Source: Nissolia schottii
Taxonomy: Eukaryota; Streptophyta; Magnoliopsida; Fabales; Fabaceae
Assembly (NCBI GenBank): GCA_003254905.1
Contig: QANU01102101.1
Coordinates: forward strand, 257,749 to 321,748
Length of the DNA: 64,000 nt
Direction: 5' to 3'
Each line of letters starts with the position of its first letter. The stretch's first letter is position 1. The notes beneath the pieces were generated by a model that was given only the letters and a program-made list of their open reading frames with translations, had not been told where the DNA came from and made no database searches. Shown here piece by piece: positions 36,670 through 48,700 of this stretch. The translations under genes and the position numbers were made by a program.

Positions 36670-37960
36670 GTAAGGATCTTTTCTCTCATGTTCCTAGCAC
36701 AGGATCCTCCTTCATCTGGCGAGGCATTGTTGAACTGGCCAACATGCTTCATCTTGGCTAGCATTGGGGTTATGATAACTTAAATCAATCCTTGTGGTAT
36801 GACAAACGGTTATCTATGGGCCGCTTATTCAGAAACTGGACTATGCTCATATTTCTTATATTGATCTTGTGTTAGTTAATGTCCACTCTAATAATAATTA
36901 GAATTTGTCATCCTTGTTCACTATTACTCCCCCTCATATCTAGCAGGAGATTGAGATCGTTGTGCCAAGTAATAATGTGGGGTGGTTTTGGTGGCTTGTG
37001 GGTAATGAGATGTACTTTGCTGCCAAGGGATATTACTGGTCCTTTTTTAGCATTATCCTTAGGGCATTCATCAGAATTAGTCTTGGCTTTGGCGTTTACG
37101 AGTCCCTAAAAAGTTCAACCTTATGTTATGGTTGGTTGTGCATTATATTTTACCTATGATTGCCCTTGATTTGCAGCACCAGCTTGCGGTGGCTGTCGCT
37201 TGCCCTAGTTGTGGGTGGGAAGAGACTTTACTTCAGTACCTCCATGACAGCCCAAAAGCTGGGTGCGTTTGGCTTGCTTTAGGTTTTACTATACATCCTA
37301 CATTCATGACAAATGGTTATTTGGTTTGGATGAAGATTTTTGTTACAGGCAATCAATTGCTTTTGTTCCTTGGCGGTTTGTGGTGGGTTTGGCGAAGTAG
37401 AAACATGGATGCTTTTGATGATGTTAGTTGGTCTATTTCAGTGACAGTGAGATAGGCTAGATCTTTAGCCATTGACATGGAACGTGCTCAACTTCCTAGC
37501 TCATTCTCACAGTTCCCTCCTATTGGGTGGCAGGCACGCCCACCCACCTTCACAAATGTTAACTCTGATGACAGTGTTTTGTGAAAGTACGGTTCTGCTG
37601 GCTTTGGATGTATTTTGTGTGATGACAAGAATGGCTAGCTTGGCGCATGTTCCGCAGATTTGATGAGCTTTGGGTGCTTCGCACTGAATTGGATGGCATT
37701 TGGCATGACCTTGAGCTTTCTTGGGATAATGGTTGTCATCATGTCATGTGTAAGGTTGATTGTCTTGAGGCTTATAATGATGTTATTATAGATCAAACTC
37801 CTCCTCAACATCATGATCTTGAGCTCTTTATGTGCATTAGAAGCATCGTAATGCAGTTATGGTTTGTGCAACTTTTTGTCGCTCACCATTCGAGTAATAG
37901 TTGTGTTTATTTCATCGCTAGGCATGGTGCTAGTACTGGTGTTCTTTTAGCTTTGACAGA
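36670..37960 (+). mobile_element. Degenerate LINE fragment with RNase H relic
   Basis: Broken plus-strand frames carry LINE ORF2 features: SSFIWRGIVELANMLHLG then a WYDKRLSMGRLFRNW motif (about 36706-36850), a WWVWRSRNMDAFDD segment before RNase H (about 37380), and an RNase H-like stretch with AGFGCILCDDKNGWLGACSA (about 37590-37660) in a second frame. Several stops and frameshifts. No poly-A tail or target duplication was found. Confidence 0.65.
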
Positions 37961-39150
37961 ATACTTGGGAAGAGCTTATTTAGTCTTGACAAAATATTTG
38001 ACATCAATTTAGTCCCGATATTTTAGAATTTGACATCAAATTAGTTCATATCGTTAAATTTAGTATTTAACAATTAAAAATATTAAAATTAAAAAATTTA
38101 ACAAACAAAAAAAAATGAAAATTGTGCCCCTCCCTCTTCCCCATTTAGCCTACCTTCTTCTCCAGTTCCCCAACCTTCTTCCCCAATTTCCCCATCTTCC
38201 CAATCAAGACGTCATCACCGCCACCACTAGCCCTACACACGTAGCCTACACATCACACTCAATGGCGATAGTGAGCATGATGTGTGCAGTGCGAGTGTAG
38301 GGTTGGCGACAGCGGTGACATCATGATGACTTGTGCCTTGGAAGGGCACTACAGCCCTCCCACAATGTTGTAGCGACATGGATTCCAAAAATCCTAGTGC
38401 CATAGCAGTAGCATAAGAGGATGAGACCCTCCTCCTCATATAAATAGAGATCCCCAAGCAGAGGTACAGTTGCTAATTGCTTCAAAGCTTTAAAGGTTCC
38501 ACCTAGTGCTGAAACTTTTTTGCTCAAGTTCTTTTTGTGAGGAGGTAATGTCTTCACTTAGGGAAGTTAGTATTCTTAAGGTGGCTTAGGGTAGTAGCCC
38601 CAGTGCCATTACTTTGGTAGTGGTAACACTGTGGTGGTCCATGAGCGCCGTGACGATGCCGGTTCGCCGTAGTGATGTCAATTCCCTACTGCGACACCCT
38701 ACAGTAGTGTTATTCTTTCAATTACGAGTTTCCTCGTAGTATGATGTTTGTTGGCCAATCCAGGTACCAACGCTACACTGCTCAGAGCTTCCAGTGCTAA
38801 CACTCCTCAATTTCAGGTCATTTCAAGTGAGTGGAAGCCCCAAAGCGTCGACTGTGTATCGCATTAGCAGTCTGTCAATCGAGTTAGTCATGCTAGCATG
38901 ATTAATTACTTATTTAATCATTTAGTTATTTAGTATTTATATTAATTAAGTGTTTATATGCTTAGTAATCACATGTTTGGGCCTAATTAGAGACTTATAT
39001 ACGTGTTATGCAGCATTAAATGAATGTGTTTACATGCTTAGAACTGCATGGTTAGACTTAAGTAGAGACTTCTACATGGTATGATAGTAGGTTATCAGAC
39101 TTTCCATAATGAGTGGACATAAGATATAATATGTTGGTAATTATTAACAC

Positions 39151-39377
39151 AAAAATGCTACATGTACACCCAATTTCATACACCCATACATACACCATTA
39201 ATAATGCACAAACTTTATTCTCATTAGTGCACAAACATTACAAATTTATAAATGATACTCTCAACTATACTTAATTAAGTGCACAAACATTACATGAGTT
39301 AAAACACAAACTTTATGTATATAAGTACGAGGTGTATGTATGGTGTATGGTTTTTGGTGTACGTGTAGCAGAACTCT
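39151..39377. mobile_element. Short MULE-type MITE (copy F) with 9-bp target duplication
   Basis: 227 bases bounded by AAAAATGCTACATGTACACC and, read on the other strand, AGAGTTCTGCTACACGTACACC. It is flanked by a perfect TATTAACAC at 39142-39150 and 39378-39386. A 9-base duplication is diagnostic of Mutator-like transposition. The interior has GCACAAACTTTAT and GCACAAACATTAC, linking it to the GTTTGTGCA-array family. It is closely similar over its length to the element at 60280. Confidence 0.85.
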
Positions 39378-39790
39378 TATTAACACTATTAAATTATAGT
39401 TAGATCACCCATGATAATTAAAGTATCATAATTAGTTATGCATGAGACTTACATTTCAGCAGTATTAGTATTTATTATAATTTAGTTATTGGCATGAGGT
39501 TAGCGTACTCGGTGAGTCCCAGATATGGGTTCATCGTACCCACAATGATTCAGTATACCTTACGGTTTTAAGTGTATTCAGACCACAAGGATTTCTCCTG
39601 GCGAAGCAACGTTGGGCTTGTACCCCCTTGATTGAGGATTGAAATTTATCTCTCCTCAACCCCTCAGTTGGAGGCAAAAACAGTCTTACACAATGACTTT
39701 ATCAATTTCTTACTTGGTATTAGTGCTTTCAAAATATTTGTGTAAATTATTAAGATATTACTTAAGTTCTTGTATTTATCTACTTCTAGT

Positions 39791-39795
<5 letters not shown>

Positions 39796-39834
<39 letters not shown>

Positions 39835-40354
39835 NNNNNNNNNNNNNNNNNNNNNNNNNNNNNNNNNNNNNNNNNNNNNNNNNNNNNNNNNNNNNNNNNN
39901 NNNNNNNNNNNNNNNNNNNNNNNNNNNNNNNNNNNNNNNNNNNNNNNNNNNNNNNNNNNNNNNNNNNNNNNNNNNNNNNNNNNNNNNNNNNNNNNNNNNN
40001 NNNNNNNNNNNNNNNNNNNNNNNNNNNNNNNNNNNNNNNNNNNNNNNNNNNNNNNNNNNNNNNNNNNNNNNNNNNNNNNNNNNNNNNNNNNNNNNNNNNN
40101 NNNNNNNNNNNNNNNNNNNNNNNNNNNNNNNNNNNNNNNNNNNNNNNNNNNNNNNNNNNNNNNNNNNNNNNNNNNNNNNNNNNNNNNNNNNNNNNNNNNN
40201 NNNNNNNNNNNNNNNNNNNNNNNNNNNNNNNNNNNNNNNNNNNNNNNNNNNNNNNNNNNNNNNNNNNNNNNNNNNNNNNNNNNNNNNNNNNNNNNNNNNN
40301 NNNNNNNNNNNNNNNNNNNNNNNNNNNNNNNNNNNNNNNNNNNNNNNNNNNNNN
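39796..40354. other. AT microsatellite followed by 520-base assembly gap
   Basis: A TA run (39796-39834) leads directly into N from 39835 to 40354. The dinucleotide run probably caused the gap. Sequence resumes with a 12-base A run, so the true gap size and content are unknown. Confidence 0.95.
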
Positions 40355-40371
40355 AAAAAAAAAAAACTGCC

Positions 40372-40530
40372 TTGTGGGTAAACTCGTAAAATCGGGAGTA
40401 AACTCGCGATTTTATGTGAGTTTACCCGAGTTTACTCGAGTTTACCCGATTTTACCCAGAAACGAGTTTACATGCGAGTTAGCTCGATTTTACAACTTAA
40501 ACTCGTAAAATCGTCCGATTTTACGAGTTT
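40372..40530. repeat. Dense array of GTAAACTCG and GTAAAATCG motifs in both orientations
   Basis: Nearly the whole stretch is built from two short words and their complements: GTAAACTCG / CGAGTTTAC and GTAAAATCG / CGATTTTAC. For example AAATCGTCCGATTTTACGAG is a near-palindrome. The block ends in ACGCGTTTTTAATAACTATG. Such two-word arrays occur near the ends of some DNA transposons (hAT or CACTA), but no class can be proven beside the gap. Confidence 0.7.
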
Positions 40531-41035
40531 ACACGCGTTTTTAATAACTATGCTCTAGATAACTTAGGCAGGATCGTATAATATTAGGCAGTTATTATTT
40601 GACTTATCAATATTATTATTACTATCAGTTATTACATCAATTCAGTTGTAATTCAGATCATTTATTGTTATATTTTATGAGAAGAAGTTATTAAATAAAT
40701 TGCACGTATAGTAATTAGGTCACGGCATAGTTTTCGTAGGGGCAATATCCCTAAGTGCGATCACTCCCGAGTTTGGGGCATGACAGCGGTGACAACATCC
40801 TATTTGAGGATATAGGGATGGGGGAAAAGGTTAGGGAAATAGGGAAAAAGGTAGGGTAAATGGGAAAGAGTGAAGGGCAAAATAGGGTTTTTTTGTTAAA
40901 ATTTTTATTTTTAATATTTTTAATTTTTAAATACTAAATTTAATGATATAGACTAATTTGATGTCAAATTATAAAATGTCATGACTAAATTGATGTCAAA
41001 TTTAAAATGTAAGGACTAATTTGGATATTTACTCT

Positions 41036-41704
41036 CTTTTTTTCCTTTTGACTAAGATAGTAAGGGAATTTTTTATTCACCCTATAACTCAAATTTGGGT
41101 CCTTCTATTTCCTCGACTACAAGAGCAAGCATTAAATTGTGAGCTCAACTGCAACCTTAAACCCATGTTTCCATGTTTGGGCATATTTCAATTGAAGTTG
41201 GTCCAATTGAAAGTGCATTTGGATTAGAGTTTGCACATCGGAGTTTGCTCAAACTTGATTTTGGTCACAAGTAAGTTAGTGTTAATGTGATTCATGTTTA
41301 AATACTTTTATATGATGCTAAGTGTTATGACATAATGAATATTGTTTGGATAATGTAAATCAAAATCGCTTTTGAGTGTATAATTACTGAAAAGGGAATA
41401 AGTTTTTTATTATACTTTAATGTTACACTTTTCTTTCATTCTTATATTTGAAATAAATATATTAATATTATTAGAAAGTCATCTCTATTGTGCGCCTTAA
41501 ACTTTAGTGGAAATAATTGAACACCTCATTATAGTTTGCAAATCCATATGAACATTTGAAATCTAAAAGAGGACAACGTTAACATTTATATGGACCAATA
41601 TATCCAATTGGTGTTGGACAACTCGAATCTACCAAATAATATTTACCTAATAAACGATAAAATTATTATATATCTCATAAAATCAATTCAATATAAATCA
41701 TTTG
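41036..41704. other. Intergenic, nothing recognised
   Basis: AT-rich sequence without a supported gene or repeat structure. Confidence 0.45.
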
Positions 41705-42400
41705 TAATTGTGAGAGAGAATAAATTGGAGGAGGGTGTAGGAAGTTCATGCCATTTGAAGGGTTGTTCCTTCCCATCTAGCTAATATAAAAGTGACGCAC
41801 ATGTTCCAATTGCATGCACAGATTATGTTTCATGTTGGATATCCTTCAATAGGACTAACTACACATTGAATGTGAGTTCCATTAATTGCTCCTTAGCATT
41901 CTTAAAAATTGATCAGTATCGTTTATCTTTTCATATATTTGCTTGAATAGTTTGAAATGTAGGATTTGATGGCTTAATGTATTTGAAGACAATCAAACAA
42001 GCAGCTAAAACTTTATGAAAATGTATACTTACATCCTCTCCCGAGTGACAAAACCTTTATTGTATCATCATGTTGCCTACCCCATCGCCAACCATGTTTA
42101 AGAACATCGCAACTATCTATCTCTTGAACACCCTCTTTTAATGTCTTTCAAACCATGTTAACCAATTTGATGCAAAACTATAAGAAGACATCATTTTCCA
42201 TTTGAAACATTTGATTGCAACGAATAGGATGACCTTGCAAAACTTTGTTGTACCTATGCATGACATGTTTGCTCACTAGTACTACATGCTCTTTACATAA
42301 ATATGTCATTGCATAATCACCAATTAATGCACCCACGTCTTCACCTTCCTTTTCATCATCTTTTATAATGGAAAATAATTTAAATTCTCTTTCCATTCTG
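41705..42400 (-). pseudogene. PIF/Harbinger transposase (HARBI1-like) relic
   Basis: On the minus strand, from high to low coordinates and in shifting frames, the order of a plant Harbinger nuclease appears: YNKVLQGHPIRCNQMFQMEN (about 42178-42250), HFHKVLAACLIVFKYIKPSN (about 41950-42030), AINGTHIQCVV (about 41870-41900), IICACNWNMCVTF (about 41800), and ILARWEGTTLQMA (about 41750). In active proteins the AIDGTH segment supplies a catalytic Asp; here it reads Asn. Multiple frameshifts and stops mean it is dead. Its 5' side is cut by the LTR that begins near 42399. Confidence 0.7.
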
Positions 42401-43004
42401 TTACAGGCTAAAAACTAGGATCAGAGAACTCTAACCCTCTAAGGGGGGAAAGGAGCTCGCATCCCCTAAAAAGTCCGAAGGGTCCAACCCACTAAGGAGT
42501 AGAAGAGGCTCTCCCCACCTGGTCAGACCGGCCCAAAGAGAGGGAGCCTCATGGCACTTAGAGGATGAGAAGGTCGTAGGCCCAAAGGCTCCGAACCCCA
42601 TCCAGCCCAACAAGGCTAAGAGGAGGTAGCGGCGACCTCTCCTCCCCAGTCCGCAACCGACTCCTAGATAAGCGGAAAAAGATAAACCAGGGAGCGGATA
42701 GACAAATCCCCCTCGTTTTATCTCAATCTTACCTCTATCTTTGCACTCTAAGTTCACTTATAAAAGCACACGACCCCTCAGGCCATCAGGTACCTCTCAT
42801 TCTCCTCTTAGAGAACTCTCCTAATCCATGTACTTACTTGAGCGTCGGAGTGCCTTTGCAAGTACACACCGCTGCCGCACTCTCTCCGAAAGGAACTTGC
42901 TCGGAGCTTTCGTCCAAGCCTCCCAACCTGCTCGGAGCTTTCGTCGGAGTGCCTTTTCCATATTCTTCGCTCCAATCCTCCGTGGATCTTAATGTAAACC
43001 TGCA
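42399..43004 (+). mobile_element. LTR of a Ty3/gypsy-like element, apparently solo
   Basis: GC-rich compared with its surroundings, with an LTR-like promoter on plus: TTATAAAAGCACACGACC at about 42757, then CTTACTTGAGCGTCGGAGTG and CTTTGCAAGTACACACCGC, phrases typical of the R-U5 part of plant gypsy LTRs. Boundaries TGTTACAGG and ACCTGCA are a guess from the TG...CA rule; no target duplication was confirmed. No internal region follows, so it is a solo LTR or fragment. It interrupts the Harbinger relic on its left. Confidence 0.55.
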
Positions 43005-44105
43005 TAATTCATGATACAATAAAATATTTCATTGAAATTATTTGTGCATAAAAGAAATATTGCATACAAATATTGCTACTGTAAGTTTCAAAGTTTAAAA
43101 TCTGGACACACTAAGGGAATTGTAGTTTATGCCTTTCATATTCTACTCATTTAAAAAAAATGCTAAAGCCGTGTTTCTATAATGAGATATAATGCAACAT
43201 TAATCTAGAAAAAACTTAAGGAATTACTTTTCTTTACTAAATGAGTATATGTCTTCACCATCAAAGAGTATTTGATAAGTGCAATAAGCATTTGATATCT
43301 AAATAAACATTTCAGACACAACTAAACTAATTGTCATTAATGACCTTTTTTTGGACAAATTCTTAAAGGTAGAAGAATGAGAAATCTGTCCTCTCAAGGC
43401 TAAATGACACCATCCAAAATATGTCATTTCATTAACATAGTCAAAACAACCATATAAGGAAATAAGACCTGCATTCATAAGCTTAGGGATGATTAAGTAG
43501 ACAAATTATACCGTCCACCAAAAGGCATTGGCAAATCAGAAAGACACATTAAAAAAAAACTTACAGGTCCGTACACATAAATATGTGTATGCTATTAGTA
43601 AGGACTTAAATTAGTTCCTAGCCATACATTAGTAGCACGTAGATATTTTAATGTTTTAGCTAAATATATAATATAAAAGCATAATCTAAACTTTAGTTGA
43701 ATATATTAGAGATCTAACTAATCTTTGAAATGATAAGTTGCAAACTTTAAGGCAATTCACCAAACTTTTTAAAGTCCTTTGGAGGCTACAAACATTTTTC
43801 TTGCAGACTATGTTTACAATAGATGAACTGGGCACTGCATGTGTGTTTATAATGCAATAGATATGATGCAAGTTAATTTGAAAGATTGAAGAATTGGTCA
43901 TCTCGATAATGTTGAAGACCCAATACCAAATATGTTCTTAGGTTAATGCATATTTTTAGGAGAATGTTATGTGTTCATATCCAAAAGAACTAATATTGCT
44001 TATTTGTTTTGTTTGGTAAAGATACTAAAGGTCATCATGTTGTATGAATTCCTTTTCAACTTTATCCAAAGCAGTTTAAAAGAATGCGGGTAAGAATGAA
44101 TTTTT
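43005..44105. other. Intergenic, nothing recognised
   Basis: AT-rich DNA. No gene, RNA gene or transposon domain could be supported. Confidence 0.45.
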
Positions 44106-44362
44106 AATTTTTTTGGCTCCTTGTAATAGTTAGTCACAGTTAAACAGTAGCTAACTTGCTTTATTTTATTTTTTTAGTTCCCAACAACTTTTAGCGACAA
44201 TTAAACTGTCGCTAAATTTTTTCCATACTTATGGCTAACTATTTGTCACCACAATCACTAAAACTGTGGCTAAAACTTTTGTGACACCCTGATTAGCCAT
44301 AATTTTTCCTTAAAATAGCCATGATTTTAACTGTGGCTAAAACCCATTTTTTTTTGGTAGTG
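44106..44362. mobile_element. Terminal region of a CACTA transposon
   Basis: The stretch ends in TTTTTTTTTGGTAGTG, the complement of CACTACCAAAAAAAAA, a standard CACTA terminus. Inside, TTAGCGACAATTAAACTGTC then GCTAA forms a palindrome, and ACTGTGGCTAAAAC and ATTAGCCATAATT repeats recur in both orientations as subterminal sites. The opposite terminus was not found in the window. It directly abuts a copia gag relic. Confidence 0.75.
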
Positions 44363-44770
44363 AAGGGAGAAGAGGATGAGAAGCCAGAGAATATGACAAA
44401 TGCTGAGTGGGAAGAGTTGGAAGAAATGTGTTGAGCACTATTCGACTTTGTATTGCCGATAACATCATCAACAATGTCATGGAACAAGGTTTGACGCTTG
44501 GAATTTAGAAAAAGTTGGAAAAACTCTGTCAAGCTAAGAGTTTGACCAACAAGCTACATCTAAAGCAACAACTATATCAGTTGAAAATGGTGAAAGGTAG
44601 GAATCTCATGGAGCACATGAACGTGTTCAATGGCATTATTAATCAACTGCAAAAGGTTGATGTCAAGGAGCCATTTTGCTTCTAACCTCGCATCGCGATT
44701 CATATAATAGTTTGGTTACCACGATGCTGTATGGAAAGGATACAATGAATCTAGAGCAAGGATAGATAGA
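44363..44770 (+). pseudogene. Ty1/copia gag relic
   Basis: Plus-strand frames broken by a few stops read STIRLCIADNIINNVMEQGL, KLEKLCQAKSLTNKLHLKQQ, LYQLKMVKGRNLMEHMNVFN, then after a frameshift DSYNSLVTTMLYGKDTMNLE. This is the UBN2-type gag of Ty1/copia retrotransposons. No LTR, primer-binding site or pol region follows in this orientation. It is unrelated by position to the minus-strand copia element that starts at 45766. Confidence 0.75.
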
Positions 44771-45760
44771 GCTATGGTTTGGGAGGTATTTCTTTTATCC
44801 TTCTGATGATCATATCAAGCAAGTAATATTAAATCAACACTATATATCTATATCCATAATTATTAGTAATGTAGAATATGGAAAACCTTTGTCTTTTAAC
44901 TTAACCTTTTTCCTTGTTGTTATTAAATACAGTCTCTCCCTTGATGCAATATATGAAGATTAAGATTTACTTCTGTGGATCTTAACTTATGCTTTGGTTC
45001 ATTTTCCCCCATTTTTTGTGTCATTTTGTTCATTAGAAGAGGAAAGAATAGGCTTCTGTGCGTAGGTGTGTGTTGGTATGTTTCACATGTGTTTGTGTTA
45101 GTATCCTAAAAGAGTGCATGCAACATGTTTGTATAATGTCCTAAATGAACCAATGCTTGCCTAACGAGCTTATAATGTTTGCAACGTGATCATTTTTTTT
45201 CTTTACTATTAAATGTATATATTCTGTTTTCTAAGAGTTATTATATATATTCTGCTGATAATGTTTATATTTTGCAACATGTATATATATTTTTTGCTTG
45301 GTGGTGGATTTTTTTTCTTGGCGGTTTATCATCCGGTGTCAGTTTATTTGAAATGGTGCCCCAAAATCAAGATTCTCAGTAGCTTTTGCTTTCAGCTATG
45401 CTTCCAATTTGATAATGGGTGGAAGCTTGCTTTGGTTACCTAGTTTGTTGCCTTTAGGAATGGGGGTACTTGAGACGTGTGGGTCTTGTGTCATTGTTTT
45501 GGCTTTTGGATGCTGTGTCTGTTTTAATTGTAGCATGTCCTGTATTGTTGGTTGTTTGTGCCTGATCTCACCCCCATTTATGGGTTTCTAGTGAGCTCTT
45601 GTACATAAAAAATAGTTTAGCAATGTGATAGGACAACATTCTACTTTTGATTTAAAGGGCATTGTTTTCCATTTATATATGTGATCCCTCATCCTTGCAT
45701 AGTAACTTGCGGTTTCATTTCTCTTTATATATTGCATTTTGTATTGTCAAACTATTTAAC
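44771..45760. other. Intergenic, nothing recognised
   Basis: T-rich DNA with weak open frames (for example 45179-45591 on plus) whose composition suggests chance. No family motif was seen. Confidence 0.4.
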
Positions 45761-45765
45761 TAGAG

Positions 45766-48700
45766 TGTTATAATCTATATGAACAGAGCATATATGACAG
45801 AAGGGAAGAATGACATCAGAGGTTTTGATATGAATTGTATATGTATATTTCTCTGAAATGTGTGAATATATAAAGGGGAGCTATGGCTATTTATAACCTT
45901 AAAACAAATATTCCTAAGATCATCAATTAATGAAAGGAATCAATACAAATCAATTATAAACCAAATAGAATAAATCTAATATTTGCAAATCTCAATAAAT
46001 ATGTTAACATCCCCTCTCAAACTCAAGTGGGTGTTGACTAGACCAACTTGAGTTTGGAAACCAGAGTACGAAAGTGATTAGGATGATGAGCTTTAGTGAA
46101 TAGATTAGCAGATTGGTCAAGAGTTCTAATGGAGATGAGTTAAAGGACACCACGTAGAATGTGCTGGCGAATAAAGTGACAATTAATTTCAATGTGTTTG
46201 GTGCGCTCATGGAAGACATCATTATGGGAAATTTGGATAGCACTTCTATTATCACAATATATATGTAGGAAAGGATTAAGAGATGCTCAAATCATCAAGG
46301 AGCTAGCATATCCAAAGGAGCTCAAAAGTGGTGTCTGCAAGAGCCCAATATTCGACCTCAATACTAAAATGAGCAGCCAATGTATGTTTCTTGCTACGCC
46401 ATGAGATAAGGGAGTCACCAAGAAAGATGCAATAGTCTGTGGTAGAGCCATGATCAATAGGATCGCCACCCCAATTAGCATCTGAGTAAGCTCGGAGAAT
46501 CAACGATGAATGGGTAGAGAAATATAGTCCATGAAATAATGTTCCTTTGACATAGCGGAGAATGTGGAGAGTAGTAGCATAATGAGTACATCGTGGAGCA
46601 GTCATAAACTGATTGACCAAGTGCACGGCATCGGAGATATCAGGATGAGTAACAGTCAAGTAGATCAAACATCCAACCAATTGTCTATAAAGAGTAGGAT
46701 TGTCTAGTACGATACCATCCATATCAGTGAAACAAAAATTAGGATCAAGCGAAGTGGATTTTGTACGGCTATCTGTAAGACCAGCTCGAGAAAGAGATCA
46801 GAAGCATACTTGTCTTGTGATAAATAAATATCATCTGCAAAAGAAAGAACTTCAAGACCTAAAAAATAACTGAGAGGGCCAAGATCCTTCATTTCAAAAT
46901 GATGACTCAAGGATGATTTAAGATCGGTAATGTCTGAGGTGTCATCTCCAGTAATTATCATGTCATTAACATATAGTAATAGTAACACTAAGCCTTTATC
47001 ACCTCAATGGATAAAGAAAGCAGAGTCATGAGGACCGATGAGAACCCAAGTTGACTGATAGTAAAATTGAATTTTGCAAACCATGCTCGAGGAGCCTATT
47101 TAGGACCATACAAGGCTTTACGAAGGAGACAACCTTGTTTGGTGGACATGTGTAACCTAGGGGAGGACATACATATACTTCTTCCTCTAAGTCACTATTT
47201 AGGATGGCATTTTTCACATCCATTTGACTAAGAATCCACTTTTGAGTAGCCGCAATAGCAAGTAATGCACGAACGAAGGTTATGTGAGAAACAGGGGCAA
47301 AGGTTTCTTCATAATTAATACCATATTCTTGAGTAAAGCCCTTAGAAAACAAGCGAGTTTGATAACATTCAATTGAGCCAACAGAGTGAGTCTTGATCTT
47401 ATATATCCCACAAGTGTCTTATCAGATGGATGATTAACCAATTCCCAAGTGCGAGTCTTTTCTAGTGCTTGTAACTCTTCTTGCATTGCAAGTTGCCATT
47501 GAGGATTTGTGGAGGCTTCTTTGTAGGACTCTGGTTCATGTAAGTGAAGCATAGTAGAAAAACAATAATAAATATACAAATAGGAATGTGGATTTCTTAG
47601 CCGAGTTGGACGATCATGAGAAAAATCAGTAATAGGTATAGGATCTATGTCCAGAGCTTGATTATCAGGAGTGGATGAAATATTAGAAGATAGAGATGAG
47701 AGCATGTGGTGTTCCAAAAGATGACATGACGTGAGATACGGATACGTTGGGATATGGGATCCGAATAATGATAACCTTTATGCTCTGTCCCACAGCCAAG
47801 GAAGCAACAAAGGCGAACACAAGCTTCAAGTTTAGTGTATTCATTTGGTTGAAGAAGCACAAAACAGGCACAATCAAAGACTTTAAGAGAGTTGTAATCT
47901 GGATGAGTATGGTAGAGACACTCAAAAGGGTAGACATTACCAAGGACAGAAGATGGAAGACGATTGATGACGTAAACTACAGTGAGGGCAGCTTTGCCCC
48001 AAGCCTGCTCGGGATAAGAAGATGAAATAATCATAGCTCGAAGAGTGTCATGAATGTGACAATGCTTTTTCTCTGCGTGACCATTTTGTTGTGAGGCACC
48101 AAGAGTAGAAAACTCAGATAAAGTTCACTGCTCTTTAAGAAAGTCAAAAGTTCTGAGTCATGATATTCCATAGCATTATCACCTCAAAAAACTTTAATGA
48201 CTTTAGAAAATTGAGTTTTAATCATTTTGGCAAAGTTAATATAAATTTGGCGCAACTCATGACGATTTTTCATAGGTATATCCAAGTATAATATGAGTGA
48301 TCAAGGAATATAACAAAATACTGAGACCCTCCCATTGTCTGAGTGGGAGCAAGTCCACATACGTTTGAATGTACAAGATCAAAAGAAAAATAAAAAATAG
48401 ATGTAACAATTTTTAAGATGATCCCATACCTCTTTGGCAGTATCAAATCAGCCAAACTGAAGATGAATGCTAGAAGTGGATGTATTGCGAAACTAAGTGA
48501 TGATTTAGTGATTCTTGCTACCCCATTCTTCCAATTCATAAAGAAAAGTTGCATTAGTGTCATCTTCAGATTTGATAGGAGAAGTAATATCACCAGTCAG
48601 GTATTGCCAAAGTTTACGACCCTTTAAGAAACCACACATTGCTTCAACCCACTGGTGTAGTTGGAACCATTGAGAATAATTAGAATCGGGTGAGCAATAT

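Larger units (their letters stand above)
37968..41035. mobile_element. 3-kb element with terminal inverted repeats of about 250 bp, containing the gap
   Basis: Left arm 37968-38220 and right arm 40780-41035 are inverted copies. TTTGACATCAATTTAGTCCC and TTTGACATCAAATTAGTTC at left match the complement of GACTAAATTGATGTCAAA and GACTAATTTGATGTCAAA at right. The inner parts also pair: CCCCATTTAGCCTACCTTCT against the complement of AGGTAGGGTAAATGGGAAAG, ending at the TCATCACCG / CGGTGACA junction. A MITE sits inside at 39151, and 520 N lie at 39835. No transposase can be read in the visible part. Class not settled. Confidence 0.65.

Noticed and set aside
39639-40508. Long plus-strand open frames across the N run
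   Set aside because: They are open only because N codons are read as unknown residues; there is no support for a protein.
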